DNA from: Gloeotrichia echinulata CP02 | GTDB taxonomy: Bacteria > Cyanobacteriota > Cyanobacteriia > Cyanobacteriales > Nostocaceae | Assembly (NCBI GenBank): GCA_038087035.1 | Contig: CP051187.1 | Coordinates: 1,054,001 to 1,118,000 of the forward strand | Length of the DNA stretch: 64,000 nt | Direction of reading: 5' to 3' | Shown here: positions 17,183-25,762 of the stretch, piece after piece | Layout: each line of letters opens with the position of its first letter | Position numbering within the stretch: the stretch's first letter is position 1 | Program-made: the position numbers and the translations under genes | The notes under the pieces: model-generated | Databases searched by the model: none | What the model saw: only the letters and a program-made list of their open reading frames with translations | What the model was told of the DNA's origin: nothing

Positions 17183-17378
17183 GGATCTTCCGTACTTAGC
17201 GTGCTGAATTTGTTAAAAAATAAGTTTGAAACCCTTGCGTGGCTCCGATAAAAGCCATTATTTTTTGTATTTGAGCTACTGTTACTAAAAATCAAATTAT
17301 AAACGCCTGTAAGCCTTGTTATTAAAGCAATTTAATCGACTTTCATTAATAATTAAGCACGCTACACACGCAAGAGCC
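17183..17378. mobile_element. Miniature inverted-repeat element (family G, copy 2)
   Basis: About 196 bp, inverted relative to copy 1 at 3129. Ends: ATCTTCCGTACTTAGCGTGC on the left and GCACGCTACACACGCAAGAG on the right. Similar to copy 1 along its whole length. It lies in the degraded region behind the tnpA remnant. The 240 bp that follow (17379-17617) are AT-rich and carry no visible gene; they precede the membrane-WD40 gene. Confidence 0.75.
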
Positions 17379-17617
17379 AAAAACTTTGGCTACAGCGATT
17401 GTTTTTGAATATATCCCACATTCCGCACCCAGTAGTGTCACACAGCATAATTACTTAGAATATAGGATTATTAGACTACTAATTATACCTTTTAAGCGCA
17501 GCTTATCTGTTAATATAATGATAATATGTATAATACATAACTTTATGTTCTCATCAAAATCAGTAAAATACGATTGTGACATGTTAAATCACTCATTGGA
17601 ACTATCACTACCCAATT

Positions 17618-19150
17618 ATGTTCATATTGCATCTAGATACTGTTCCGTTTCCTAATTTGCTGGGTTTTTTATCTTTATTCGCTTACATTTGCACGTTATT
17701 ACCGAGTAATATTAGAGTCGTTTTTCCAGCGATAAAAAAATCAAAAATAATAATTAAATTATTGCAATATCGCCGAGAAATCGGTGTATTAGCTTTCTTA
17801 TTAGCTGTAGGTCATGGTTATTTATTAGTAATCAAGAGGAATTTTGATTTTTTTGATATTAAAACTTACGGAGTGTATATTCATGGCAGCGCCACATTTA
17901 TTATATTCACCTTACTAGCTTTCACCTCTAATAATTGGAGTGTAAAAAAACTCAAAGCTAATTGGCGACAGTTGCATAAATTAACCTACTTAGCAATGTT
18001 CTTATTATTTTGGCATGTTCACGACAAAATGTTGGGACATTGGAGTTGGGCGACACCGTTGGCATCTTGTGGAATCACATTAGTAATTATTTTGTTTTTC
18101 AGAAGAAGATGGTTGGAGCAAAAAAAGAAAGATTTTATCAATCATCAAGCTTTTAATTTCGTCATTATTGGTTTATTGTTTTTTGCTACCACACTTGGAT
18201 TAGACAAGGTTAGATCGCTTTCAAATGCAGCGACTAATGATTCAAATCAAGAACAGCAAAGAATCAGGACTTTCCATGATAGAGCATGGGTTTATTCAGT
18301 CGCAATTAGTCCAGATAATCAAACTCTCGTCAGCGGTAATTATGATAAGAGTGTTAATATATTTAATCTCAATACTGGCAAATTAATTCACACTCTTAAT
18401 GGACACGTATCCGCTGTTGAATCCGTCGCGATTACCTCTGATGGAAATGTTATAGCTAGTGGTAGTTGGGATAAAAAAATTAAGTTGTGGAATTTAAAAA
18501 CGGGGAAACTAATCCGCACCTTATCTGGACATTCAGATGATGTAAAAGCGATTGCTTTCAGTCGGGATGGAAAAACTTTAGCTAGTGCTAGCTGGGATAA
18601 AACTGTTAAGCTGTGGGATGTAGAAACTGGTAAAATACTCCGGGTTTTCCAGCATTCCGACCCAGTGAGAACAGTGGCTATTAGTCCAGATGGGCAGATG
18701 ATTGTGAGTGGTTGTGAAGATGGCAAAGTCATCATTTGGCAGATGACTAGTGGTAAATTAAACATACCTCTGGCGGCGCATAATCAAGCAGTTCGTTCTG
18801 TAGCCTTCAGTGCTGATGGTCAAACTCTGGCTAGTGCTAGTAATGACCAAACAATTAAGTTATGGAATCTCCAGACTGGACAGTTACTCCATACTCTCCC
18901 AGGACATAAAAACGCAATTTATTCTGTAGCCTTCAGTGCTGATGGTCAAACTCTCGCTAGTGGTAGCTATGATCAAACGATTAAGTTGTGGAATCTACAA
19001 AATGGACAGTTGATTCGTACTCTCCCAGGACATAAAAACGCAATTTATTCTGTAGCCTTCAGTGCTGATGGTCAAACTCTCGCTAGTGGTAGCCAAGATG
19101 CAACTATTAAGATTTGGCGATTGTCTAAGGGGCTAGGGATTAGGGATTAG
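17618..19150 (+). CDS. Ferric reductase-like membrane domain fused to a seven-bladed WD40 propeller
   Basis: 510 residues. Residues 1-200 have about six hydrophobic segments with histidines in the places expected for haem ligands of ferric reductase-like/MsrQ-type domains: AVGHGYLL, VYIHGSATF, QLHKLTYLAM and FWHVHDKM. Residues about 220-508 are seven WD40 repeats (SVAFSADGQTLASGS.DQTIKLWNLQTGQL.HTLPGH), enough for one closed propeller, the last three nearly identical in DNA. The topology puts the propeller on one membrane face. The combination suggests a membrane haem protein with a docking platform (inference). The final residues KGLGIRD are encoded by GGGATTA repeats that run into the downstream array, so the C-terminus has been remodelled. 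No operon partner. Confidence 0.8.
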   Translation: MFILHLDTVPFPNLLGFLSLFAYICTLLPSNIRVVFPAIKKSKIIIKLLQYRREIGVLAFLLAVGHGYLLVIKRNFDFFDIKTYGVYIHGSATFIIFTLLAFTSNNWSVKKLKANWRQLHKLTYLAMFLLFWHVHDKMLGHWSWATPLASCGITLVIILFFRRRWLEQKKKDFINHQAFNFVIIGLLFFATTLGLDKVRSLSNAATNDSNQEQQRIRTFHDRAWVYSVAISPDNQTLVSGNYDKSVNIFNLNTGKLIHTLNGHVSAVESVAITSDGNVIASGSWDKKIKLWNLKTGKLIRTLSGHSDDVKAIAFSRDGKTLASASWDKTVKLWDVETGKILRVFQHSDPVRTVAISPDGQMIVSGCEDGKVIIWQMTSGKLNIPLAAHNQAVRSVAFSADGQTLASASNDQTIKLWNLQTGQLLHTLPGHKNAIYSVAFSADGQTLASGSYDQTIKLWNLQNGQLIRTLPGHKNAIYSVAFSADGQTLASGSQDATIKIWRLSKGLGIRD

Positions 19151-19178
19151 GGATTAGGGATTGGGGATTGGGGATTGG
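19138..19178. repeat. Short 7-bp repeat (GGGATTA/GGGATTG) invading the end of a gene
   Basis: Three copies of GGGATTA and three of GGGATTG. The first copies supply the last codons and stop of the WD40 gene. Confidence 0.85.
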
Positions 19179-19596
19179 GGCGTGTTTTCAAACTATTTGT
19201 TGAGATATCCCTAAATCCAGATGATACCAGCTTCTGGGGCAGGGCAATCTTACCTACTCATATCTTGCCGCAGCGATGTCATGCACAACTTTAATCACTA
19301 GGTTATTTATAGATTTTCGCTCTTCTGACAGATCCGCCACTGACTATAAGTCAGTGTCTCATAGCTGAATAGCACTAAGTTACAGCCATTTTCAGGTAAA
19401 TAGACCACGCTTTTGGGGCGCAAGGCCTTGCGCCCCTACGAAGATCTATAGTATTAATTATATTAAAAGTAATGTTGTTATTCCTAGAGATAGAATTAAA
19501 TAAGGAATACTGTAAATTATAATGGAACCTGGCAAATAAAGAAGGAAAAATCTATAGTTATAGATTTACAGTGGCATTAGAGGAGCAATAATTGCT
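19179..19596. other. Intergenic region with family C and E repeat fragments
   Basis: 19179-19240 is a diverged left half of family C (GGGCGTGTTTTCAAACTATT). 19380-19450 is family E with the GCGCAAGGCCTTGCGC core, ending CTACGAAGATCT. The last 120 bp are AT-rich. AGGAG at 19580-19584 is the ribosome-binding site for the GTG start at 19597. Confidence 0.55.
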
Positions 19597-22500
19597 GTGA
19601 TTCAAGCAATCCATACTAGTGTTAAAGGTAGAGTTAGATACAAAGTTAAGGAACTTTATCGTTCACATTCTCTGAAAGAATATTTGGAGCGATCGCTCTC
19701 CAATATGGCAGAGATAATATCGGTTTGCGCTAATCCGTTAACCAGCAATATATTGGTAATTTTTCAGACAGATACTAACTATCGCAGCGTTGGATTTTTG
19801 ATTGAAAAACTTATTTTAGATTACAAAAAACAAAATAAAGAACTTCAGCCAGAGAAATTATCAAAACAGCAAAGAAAACATAAAAACCTTGTTATAAATG
19901 CCCAAGCACAAAAGATAGAAAATTGGCATTTAATGGAAGTACCTCAAGTTCTTGATGAATTCCAAACTTCAAAAGCATCAGGATTATCTACTGAGTTGGC
20001 TACGGAAAACCTCAAGAAATATGGACAGAATATTCTAGGAGAAACTGCTACTCGTTCGGATTTGAGTATTTTAATTGAGCAATTTAAATCTTTACCAGTG
20101 GCTTTACTTGGCGTGGCGGCGGGGATTTCGGTCTTTACTGGGGGAATTGTTGATGCTGTAGTGATTCTGGGTGTGATTGGTCTAAATGCGGTGATTGGTT
20201 ATGCGACAGAAAGCCAGTCAGAAAGAATTATTAATGCCCTCAAAAGTCGGGAACAAACATTAACTTGGGTAATTAGAGATAGTCATCAACTAGAAATACC
20301 GACAGAAAATATTGTCTTAGGAGATATTTTAGTTCTCAAACCTGGTATTTATGTAGCCGCAGATGCTCGACTGATTGAGGCAGATAATCTGAGTATAGAT
20401 GAGTCTGCCCTAACTGGAGAAAGTATACCAATCACCAAAATAACTGAATCCTTGATTGGTGAAGACTTCCCGTTAGGCGATCGCTTCAATATAGTTTATA
20501 AAGGAACTTTAGTCACCGGTGGTCAAGGACTAGCTGTGGTGGTGACGACGGGAAAATTTACAGAAATGGGTAAGATCCAACAACTGGTTGGTGAAGCAAC
20601 CACCATGCAAACCCCCCTAGCCAAACAACTAGATAAGGTAGGAACTCAACTGGTTTTAATCAGTATGGGAATTTGCGGTCTTGTCTTTGGAATGGGACTG
20701 TTACGGGGATATGGTTTAGCACAAATGTTGACAACATCTATATCCTTAGCGGTAGCTGCAGTTCCCGAAGGTTTACCCACAATTGCGACCACAACCCTAG
20801 CCTTGGGTATCAGAGATATGAGGAAAAATAACGTCCTCGTTCGCAGTTTGAATGCGGTGGAAGCGTTAGGTTCTGTACAGACAATTTGCTTAGATAAAAC
20901 CGGGACTATTACCGAAAATAGGATGTCCGTGGTCGAGATACATGCAAATAGTCGATACATCACCGTATCTGATGGTGAGTTTATCGCCCAAGGAGAGAAT
21001 ATCAACCCCTATACTTGCGATGAACTGTTAAAACTGATTCATGTTTCGGTTCTGTGCAATGAAACTCAAGTCAGCAAACAAGGAGATGGTCAGTATGTTG
21101 TGACCGGTTCAGCCACGGAAAATGCCCTAATTTATATGGGAATTAGCGCTGGGGTGGATATCATACAGCTAAGACAAAAATATTCCCTTGTGCAAACTAA
21201 CCTGCGCTCAGAAAACCGTAATATCATGAGTACAATTCATCGAACTGATGAGCAACAGCAGTTTGTGGCTCTTAAAGGTAATCCTGCCGAAGTCGTCGAG
21301 ATTTGCCAAAGGCGGATAAAACATGGGGAAATAGTACCTTTAACAAAAAAAGATAGAGAGGCGATTGAAATGGAAAACGATCGCATGGCAGGTAAAGCGC
21401 TACGGGTGTTAGGAATAGCTTATGCTGATATAGATGAGGTTAACAACGGCAATCATTATGAGTCAAACCTAATCTGGTTAGGACTTGTAGGTATGGCAGA
21501 TCCCATCCGTAAAGGGGTCAAACAATTGATTGCGGACTTTCATCAAGCGGGGATTGATACAGTGATGATTACTGGCGATCAAAGTCCAACCGCCTATGCG
21601 ATCGCTAAAGAATTACAATTGAACAGAGATCCCCAACTAGAAATTCTCGATTCTACCAACCTCAATAATCTCACGCCTGAAGCCTTAATCGCACTCAGTG
21701 ATAAAGTAGATGTATTTGCCCGCATCAGTCCTAGCAATAAACTGCAAATCGTTCAGGCTTTGCAAGGCGCCGGTAAAGTTGTCGCCATGACCGGCGATGG
21801 AATTAACGATGCACCAGCCCTGAAAGCCGCACAAGTTGGCGTAGCAATGGGTAAAGACGGCACCGATGTAGCGCGGGAAGTTGCAGATATTATACTCGAA
21901 GATGACAGGCTAGAAACGATGATGATTGCCGTCAGTCGAGGACGAACAATCTATAACAACATCCGCAAATCCGTGCATTTCCTCTTATCCACCAACCTCA
22001 GCGAAATCATAGTCATGACTACAGCCACCGCAGTTGGTATTGGTGAACCCTTGAATGCGATCCAACTCCTGTGGCTAAATTTAGTTACCGACATCTTCCC
22101 CGGTCTTTCCCTGGCGATGGAAGCACCAGAACCAGAAGTTTTGAGTCAGCCACCCCGCAGTCCTGACGAACCAATTATCAAAAATTCCGATTTTGGCAGA
22201 ATTGCCTTTGAGTCTGCAATCATCTCTGCCAGTACTCTAACAGCCTATAGCTACGGCTTGACCAGATATGGTATTGGACCTGTAGCCAGCACCATTGCTT
22301 TTTTGAGCTTAACATCCGGTCAACTGCTACATACTATTAGCAGTCGTTCGGAAACCCACAGCATATTTAGTCAAGAAAGACTGCCAAATAATCCTTATTT
22401 AAATGCTGCTCTTATCGGTTCTTTTGCCATTCAAATCTTAGCTATAACTATTCCCCAACTGAGGAGTTTGTTGAAGATTGCACCAATTAATCTTGTGGAT

Positions 22501-22608
22501 GGCTTGGTGATTGGCGGTAGTGCTTTACTACCGCTGTTAGTGAATGAAAGTACGAAACATCTTAGACCTAGTGAACAAGTTTATATCCAAGATTCTCAAG
22601 CAGCCTGA
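19597..22608 (+). CDS. P-type cation-transporting ATPase with N-terminal HMA-like domain
   Basis: 1003 residues from GTG 19597, chosen because AGGAG lies 12 bp before it and the N-terminus fits. Residues 1-75 (IHTSVKGRVRYKV..., SVCANPLTSNILVIF) resemble a degenerate heavy-metal-associated domain without the CxxC metal site. The core is that of a P2-type pump: PVALLGVAAGISVFTGG (M2), LTGES at about 273, AAVPEGLPT (M4), the phosphorylation site DKTGT with Asp near 433, and MTGDGINDAPALK near 731, then four to six C-terminal helices. M4 PEGLP is typical of Ca2+/Na+/K+ type pumps rather than the CPC of copper or zinc pumps, so the ion is probably an alkali or alkaline-earth cation (inference). 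The stop is 18 bp from the MetK-like gene, so the two form an operon. Confidence 0.92.
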   Translation: MIQAIHTSVKGRVRYKVKELYRSHSLKEYLERSLSNMAEIISVCANPLTSNILVIFQTDTNYRSVGFLIEKLILDYKKQNKELQPEKLSKQQRKHKNLVINAQAQKIENWHLMEVPQVLDEFQTSKASGLSTELATENLKKYGQNILGETATRSDLSILIEQFKSLPVALLGVAAGISVFTGGIVDAVVILGVIGLNAVIGYATESQSERIINALKSREQTLTWVIRDSHQLEIPTENIVLGDILVLKPGIYVAADARLIEADNLSIDESALTGESIPITKITESLIGEDFPLGDRFNIVYKGTLVTGGQGLAVVVTTGKFTEMGKIQQLVGEATTMQTPLAKQLDKVGTQLVLISMGICGLVFGMGLLRGYGLAQMLTTSISLAVAAVPEGLPTIATTTLALGIRDMRKNNVLVRSLNAVEALGSVQTICLDKTGTITENRMSVVEIHANSRYITVSDGEFIAQGENINPYTCDELLKLIHVSVLCNETQVSKQGDGQYVVTGSATENALIYMGISAGVDIIQLRQKYSLVQTNLRSENRNIMSTIHRTDEQQQFVALKGNPAEVVEICQRRIKHGEIVPLTKKDREAIEMENDRMAGKALRVLGIAYADIDEVNNGNHYESNLIWLGLVGMADPIRKGVKQLIADFHQAGIDTVMITGDQSPTAYAIAKELQLNRDPQLEILDSTNLNNLTPEALIALSDKVDVFARISPSNKLQIVQALQGAGKVVAMTGDGINDAPALKAAQVGVAMGKDGTDVAREVADIILEDDRLETMMIAVSRGRTIYNNIRKSVHFLLSTNLSEIIVMTTATAVGIGEPLNAIQLLWLNLVTDIFPGLSLAMEAPEPEVLSQPPRSPDEPIIKNSDFGRIAFESAIISASTLTAYSYGLTRYGIGPVASTIAFLSLTSGQLLHTISSRSETHSIFSQERLPNNPYLNAALIGSFAIQILAITIPQLRSLLKIAPINLVDGLVIGGSALLPLLVNESTKHLRPSEQVYIQDSQAA

Positions 22609-22626
22609 TAGGCAAAGGGAATATCG

Positions 22627-23817
22627 ATGAAAAAAGATTTTATGTTTACATCTGAATCAGTCACAGAGGGGCATCCTGATAAACTATGTGATCAAATTAG
22701 TGATGCGATTGTAGATCGGTTTTTGCAGCAAGATCATTACGCCAGGGTAATCACAGAATGTGCAGTATCTACAGGCATTGTTTTTATCGCTGCCCGATTT
22801 GAACCAAATGCCAACGTAGATTTTACTAATATAGCAAGACAGGTAATTGATCAGGTTGGGTATCAACAGTCAGAATTTAATGGTAAGACCTGTAGTATTT
22901 TGACCAGTTTAAGGGAATTACCTCCCAACCCATATCATTTATTTGATGAAAAAAGTCTATCGGATGAAGAAATAGAGCAAATTAATGTTAACAATCAAGC
23001 AACAGTTTTTGGCTTTGCCTGTAATCAAACAGATGCTTTGATGCCATTGCCAATATGGCTAGCGCACAAACTAGCCAGACAAATTAGTGAAGTGAGACGA
23101 GAAAACATTTTACCATATCTGACCCCAGATGGTAAAACTCAAGTAGGAGTTGAATATAAAAATCGCCGACCTTATAGAATTCACAGCATTACAGTTATTG
23201 CTAGTCAAACCAAAGCTGCAAAACCGCAATTGGAGCAATTAAAGAAGGATATTCGAGAAGCTGTGATTCAGCCTGTATTTGAGGATGAAGATATTAAACC
23301 AGATGAAAAGACCAGAATATTTATCAATCCTGATGGTCCATTTGTGATTGGTGGACCAGGTGTACATGCAGGGTTAACAGGCAGAAAAAATGCCATAGAT
23401 ACTTATGGTGAATATTCCAAACATAGTGGTTCAGCTTTAAGTGGTAAAGATCCCATTCGGATAGATAGAGTAGGTGCTTATGCTGCTCGTTATGCTGCCA
23501 AAAATGTCGTAGCAGCCCAAATTGCTGATGAATGTGAAGTGCAACTAAGTTATTCTATCGGACTTTCTCGACCTGTGAGTATTCAAGTAGAAACTTTTGG
23601 CACGGGGAAAATTTCTGATGAAGAAATCACCACAGTTTTAGAGAAGCATTTTGATTTCCGTCTTGCAGGTATTATCAAACAATTTAATTTGAGATATCTA
23701 CCTTCACTTGCTAACGGTGGCTTCTATAGAAAACTTGCTGCTTACGGTCATGTGGGTAGGATGGATCTAGAGCTTCCTTGGGAAAAAGTAGATAAAGTTG
23801 CAATACTGCTTGGTTAA
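22627..23817 (+). CDS. Divergent S-adenosylmethionine synthetase (MetK-like)
   Basis: 396 residues, the usual MetK length. Conserved: TSESVTEGHPDKLCDQISDA, ACNQTDALMPLPIWLAH, LTPDGKTQV, LTGRKNAIDTYG, SALSGKDP, DRVGAYAARYAAKN and the C-terminal GHVGRMDLELPWE. Changed: the GAGDQG loop of canonical enzymes, with its catalytic Asp, is VNNQAT here; the Asp of GDCGLTGRK is replaced (GVHAGLTGRK); and the gating loop (INQQSPDIAQGV in normal enzymes) has become RELPPNPYHLFDEKS. The residues that bind triphosphate and Mg are therefore altered, and it may make a different product or act on other substrates (inference). A cyanobacterium needs one ordinary metK elsewhere. It lies 18 bp behind the P-type ATPase gene and shares its transcript. 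Confidence 0.85.
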   Translation: MKKDFMFTSESVTEGHPDKLCDQISDAIVDRFLQQDHYARVITECAVSTGIVFIAARFEPNANVDFTNIARQVIDQVGYQQSEFNGKTCSILTSLRELPPNPYHLFDEKSLSDEEIEQINVNNQATVFGFACNQTDALMPLPIWLAHKLARQISEVRRENILPYLTPDGKTQVGVEYKNRRPYRIHSITVIASQTKAAKPQLEQLKKDIREAVIQPVFEDEDIKPDEKTRIFINPDGPFVIGGPGVHAGLTGRKNAIDTYGEYSKHSGSALSGKDPIRIDRVGAYAARYAAKNVVAAQIADECEVQLSYSIGLSRPVSIQVETFGTGKISDEEITTVLEKHFDFRLAGIIKQFNLRYLPSLANGGFYRKLAAYGHVGRMDLELPWEKVDKVAILLG

Positions 23818-23954
23818 GCCCGAAACCCCGTCCCTACCTTCGTACTTGCTCATGGCTAAAGTAAGCTTTTAGCTTACTAGGTAGGATTTTAACCCATTTC
23901 AATGGGTTTAAGCTAAAAGCTAGAAATTTATTTCCTCGCTCACAACCTACGCAG

Positions 23955-24058
23955 TATAGCGTTTCTCGCCCTAGTGAGGTACATCGGTAAGGGCACGGCA
24001 GTGCCGTGCCCCTACATCGCGTGATACAATTTTGTACCTCATCTGAATAGGAAGTGCT
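23955..24058. mobile_element. Miniature element, family B
   Basis: Arms TATAGCGTTTCTCGCC and ATGAGGTAC-related complement GTACCTCATCTGAATAGG enclose the palindrome GGGCACGGCAGTGCCGTGCCC. Six copies are present in the window (also 42708, 51344, 53369, 58846, 60691). This copy lacks its last bases. The rest of 23818-24163 holds a short inverted repeat AAGCTTTTAGCTTA...TAAGCTAAAAGC and no gene. Confidence 0.75.
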
Positions 24059-24163
24059 TTTTTGGATAAAGTTGGTGTGTTTTAAATCAGTCTGAATAGA
24101 TTTTTCAACTGTGATCAAGCTACGTCCAAACTTCTCCATTAGAATCCTGGTAAGTGGTGCGGC

Positions 24164-24412
24164 TTAAGCAGCAAAGGAATTTAATACTCGTGTCACTGCG
24201 TCAATAAATTTTTCACCCCAAATGCTGGATAGTAACCCACATGATATAATCAGCAATGATGCAATGCCTACTTGAACTAAGTTCAAATCTATGGACGACC
24301 CATAGGAGATAGGAATGCTTACCACAAAAGCACCAAGTGCAGCACCACCAAGAAATCGGTAGATAAGTTTAGCGCGGGAACGAAGTTTTAGATCAGTGTT
24401 TTCAGAAGTCAT
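24164..24412 (-). CDS. Small membrane protein, 82 aa, unknown function
   Basis: From ATG 24412, preceded by AAGGAA seven bases upstream, 82 residues. After a charged N-terminus (MTSENTDLKLRSRAKLIYRF) there are two hydrophobic segments, FLGGAALGAFVVSIPI and VQVGIASLLIISCGLLSSI, giving a hairpin in the membrane with both ends in the cytoplasm. The family is not recognised. The frame is open 24 codons further upstream into an IS200/IS605-like end, but that extension is not used. Confidence 0.65.
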   Translation of the reverse strand: MTSENTDLKLRSRAKLIYRFLGGAALGAFVVSIPISYGSSIDLNLVQVGIASLLIISCGLLSSIWGEKFIDAVTRVLNSFAA

Positions 24413-24419
24413 AAAGGGT

Positions 24420-24760
24420 TCCTTCAAAATCGTGACATACTCCCACACTGACTGCAAGCAGTACAGTGTGGGCTTCTCACCCAATCCAGCTATTGCTTCG
24501 GAGGCGATGAGCTTTGTTTAGAGTCCACGAGATGCCCCTCCGCAGACTTGAACAATACAAAAATGTTCAACACCTGTGTACTGTCAGAGTTTTACCTACC
24601 CACAGAATCGACACACAAATGCCTGTTACTGGGTAGAACCCCATACTCTGAGTTGTCTTGGCGCAGCCTCTCCCTTTGGGAGAAGGTTCAGATTAAGGAT
24701 GACCAACATTTTCGGCTTTGCCATCCAGTATCATTGTAATAGAAATATCATTACAGTGTA
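24420..24760 (-). pseudogene. Probable 3'-end remnant of an IS200/IS605-type transposon (tnpB end)
   Basis: On the minus strand a degraded stretch contains TGCGGAGGGGCATCTCGTGG (reads CGGASRGL in one frame), then GGTGAGAAGCCCACACTGTA and a perfect hairpin CCCACACTG...CAGTGTGGG (24441-24471). Cyanobacterial IS605-group elements commonly end with a CGGxSxGL-like TnpB C-terminus, GGTGAGAAGCCCACAC and such a hairpin. No frame is intact. The call rests on recalled pattern, not on alignment. Confidence 0.4.
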
Positions 24761-24916
24761 ATGGTAAAAGTAAATTTAAATATCCGTGTAGAACAATCAG
24801 AGATGGAAATATTAGAAAGCTATGCAAAGCATTCAGGAAGAACCAAAACAGATATTATTCGTGAATACATTAGGAACTTGGCGATTCGTCGCCCACCCCA
24901 TCACCCATCTGATTGA
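24761..24916 (+). CDS. Ribbon-helix-helix (CopG-like) DNA-binding protein, 51 aa
   Basis: ATG 24761 to TGA 24916: MVKVNLNIRVEQSEMEILES, then YAKHSGRTKTDIIREYIRNL and AIRRPPHHPSD. A beta strand VNLNIRV, helix EMEILESYAKHSG, turn RT and helix KTDIIREYIRNL fit the ribbon-helix-helix fold exactly. Such proteins are antitoxins or repressors, or accompany transposon ends. No toxin gene follows. The neighbouring IS605-like remnant suggests that it belonged to the transposon or was its insertion partner. The following 250 bp (24917-25165) hold GC-rich dispersed repeats (GCGAACGCAGTGAGCGAG) and no gene. Confidence 0.7.
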   Translation: MVKVNLNIRVEQSEMEILESYAKHSGRTKTDIIREYIRNLAIRRPPHHPSD

Positions 24917-25165
24917 AATCAAATATTGTTCGGGGGTGGAACTCCGCACTTCGTGCCGCTCCGCTAACATCGCCCAAAAATTCATCTCATCGCTCCTGCT
25001 TTCCTTCGGAACGCTAACGCGAACGCAGTGAGCGAGAGGCTTCTTTTTGTTCAAGCTAAACAATATCATATATATGATGCACTACTCACCTTTATTACCA
25101 AAGAAATGGGTTAGAGCCAAAAAGCTTAACCCGTGACTGTGACGCCTGCTCCGGTTCTGTAAAAC

Positions 25166-25762
25166 CTAATCCAACTCCCGGCGTCCTTCCAAAGCCCTTG
25201 CTAGCGTCACCTCGTCAGCGTACTCCAAATCACCACCCACAGGCAAACCAAAGGCAATCCGCGTCACCTTGGTAAAGGGTTTCAGTAGCTGACCGACATA
25301 TAGTGTAGTGGTTTCCCCTTCCACACTCGGACTAATTGCCAAAATAACTTCTTGAGGTTTTTGTTGACTCACGCGCCTAACTAAAGCTTGGATAGTCAAC
25401 TGTTCTGGTCCAATACCATCCATAGGGGAAATGACCCCACCCAAAACGTGATATTTACCTTTATACTCGCGGGTTTTTTCCAGCGCAATCACATCACGAG
25501 AATCTGCAACTATGCAGATAGTGCTATTGTCGCGGTTAGGGTTGCGGCAGATTTCACAAACCGGTTCAGCAGATAGGTGATAGCAGACAGAACATAAACC
25601 TATCTGTTTTTTGGCATCAATCAGGGCTTGTGCTAAAGCCTCTACTTCGGCTTCTGGGCGCTTCAAAATATGCAAAGCTAGGCGCTGGGCTGATTTTGGC
25701 CCAACTCCAGGTAGGCGTTGCAATTGCTCAATTAACCGTGCTAAAGGGCGTGCGTAAACCGT
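25166..25762 (-). CDS. recR: Recombination mediator protein RecR, probable ACG start
   Basis: RecR works with RecF/RecO to load RecA at gaps. The conserved protein starts (T)VYARPLARLIEQ, then LQRLPGVGPKSAQRLALHIL, a four-Cys zinc motif (CSVC...CEIC), the Toprim domain (ICIVADSRDVIALEKT, YHVLGGVISPMDGIGPE) and the C-terminal LPVGGDLEYADEVTLARALEGR. No ATG, GTG or TTG lies between the in-frame upstream stop (TAG) and the conserved start. The first usable TTG would remove 13 conserved residues. An ACG at 25762 has GGAGG seven bases upstream and fits the family start, so I place the start there. An ATG lost by mutation or a sequencing error is the alternative. Confidence 0.85.
   Translation of the reverse strand, partial: TVYARPLARLIEQLQRLPGVGPKSAQRLALHILKRPEAEVEALAQALIDAKKQIGLCSVCYHLSAEPVCEICRNPNRDNSTICIVADSRDVIALEKTREYKGKYHVLGGVISPMDGIGPEQLTIQALVRRVSQQKPQEVILAISPSVEGETTTLYVGQLLKPFTKVTRIAFGLPVGGDLEYADEVTLARALEGRRELD

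Noticed and set aside
16865..17251. Full 128-codon ORF as a gene
   Set aside because: Only the first ~43 codons resemble TnpA; the rest is low-complexity repeat and random frame.
23834..24139. 101-codon minus-strand ORF (and the similar one at 58845-59090)
   Set aside because: Both run through copies of the family B element; the shared peptide is a translation of the repeat.
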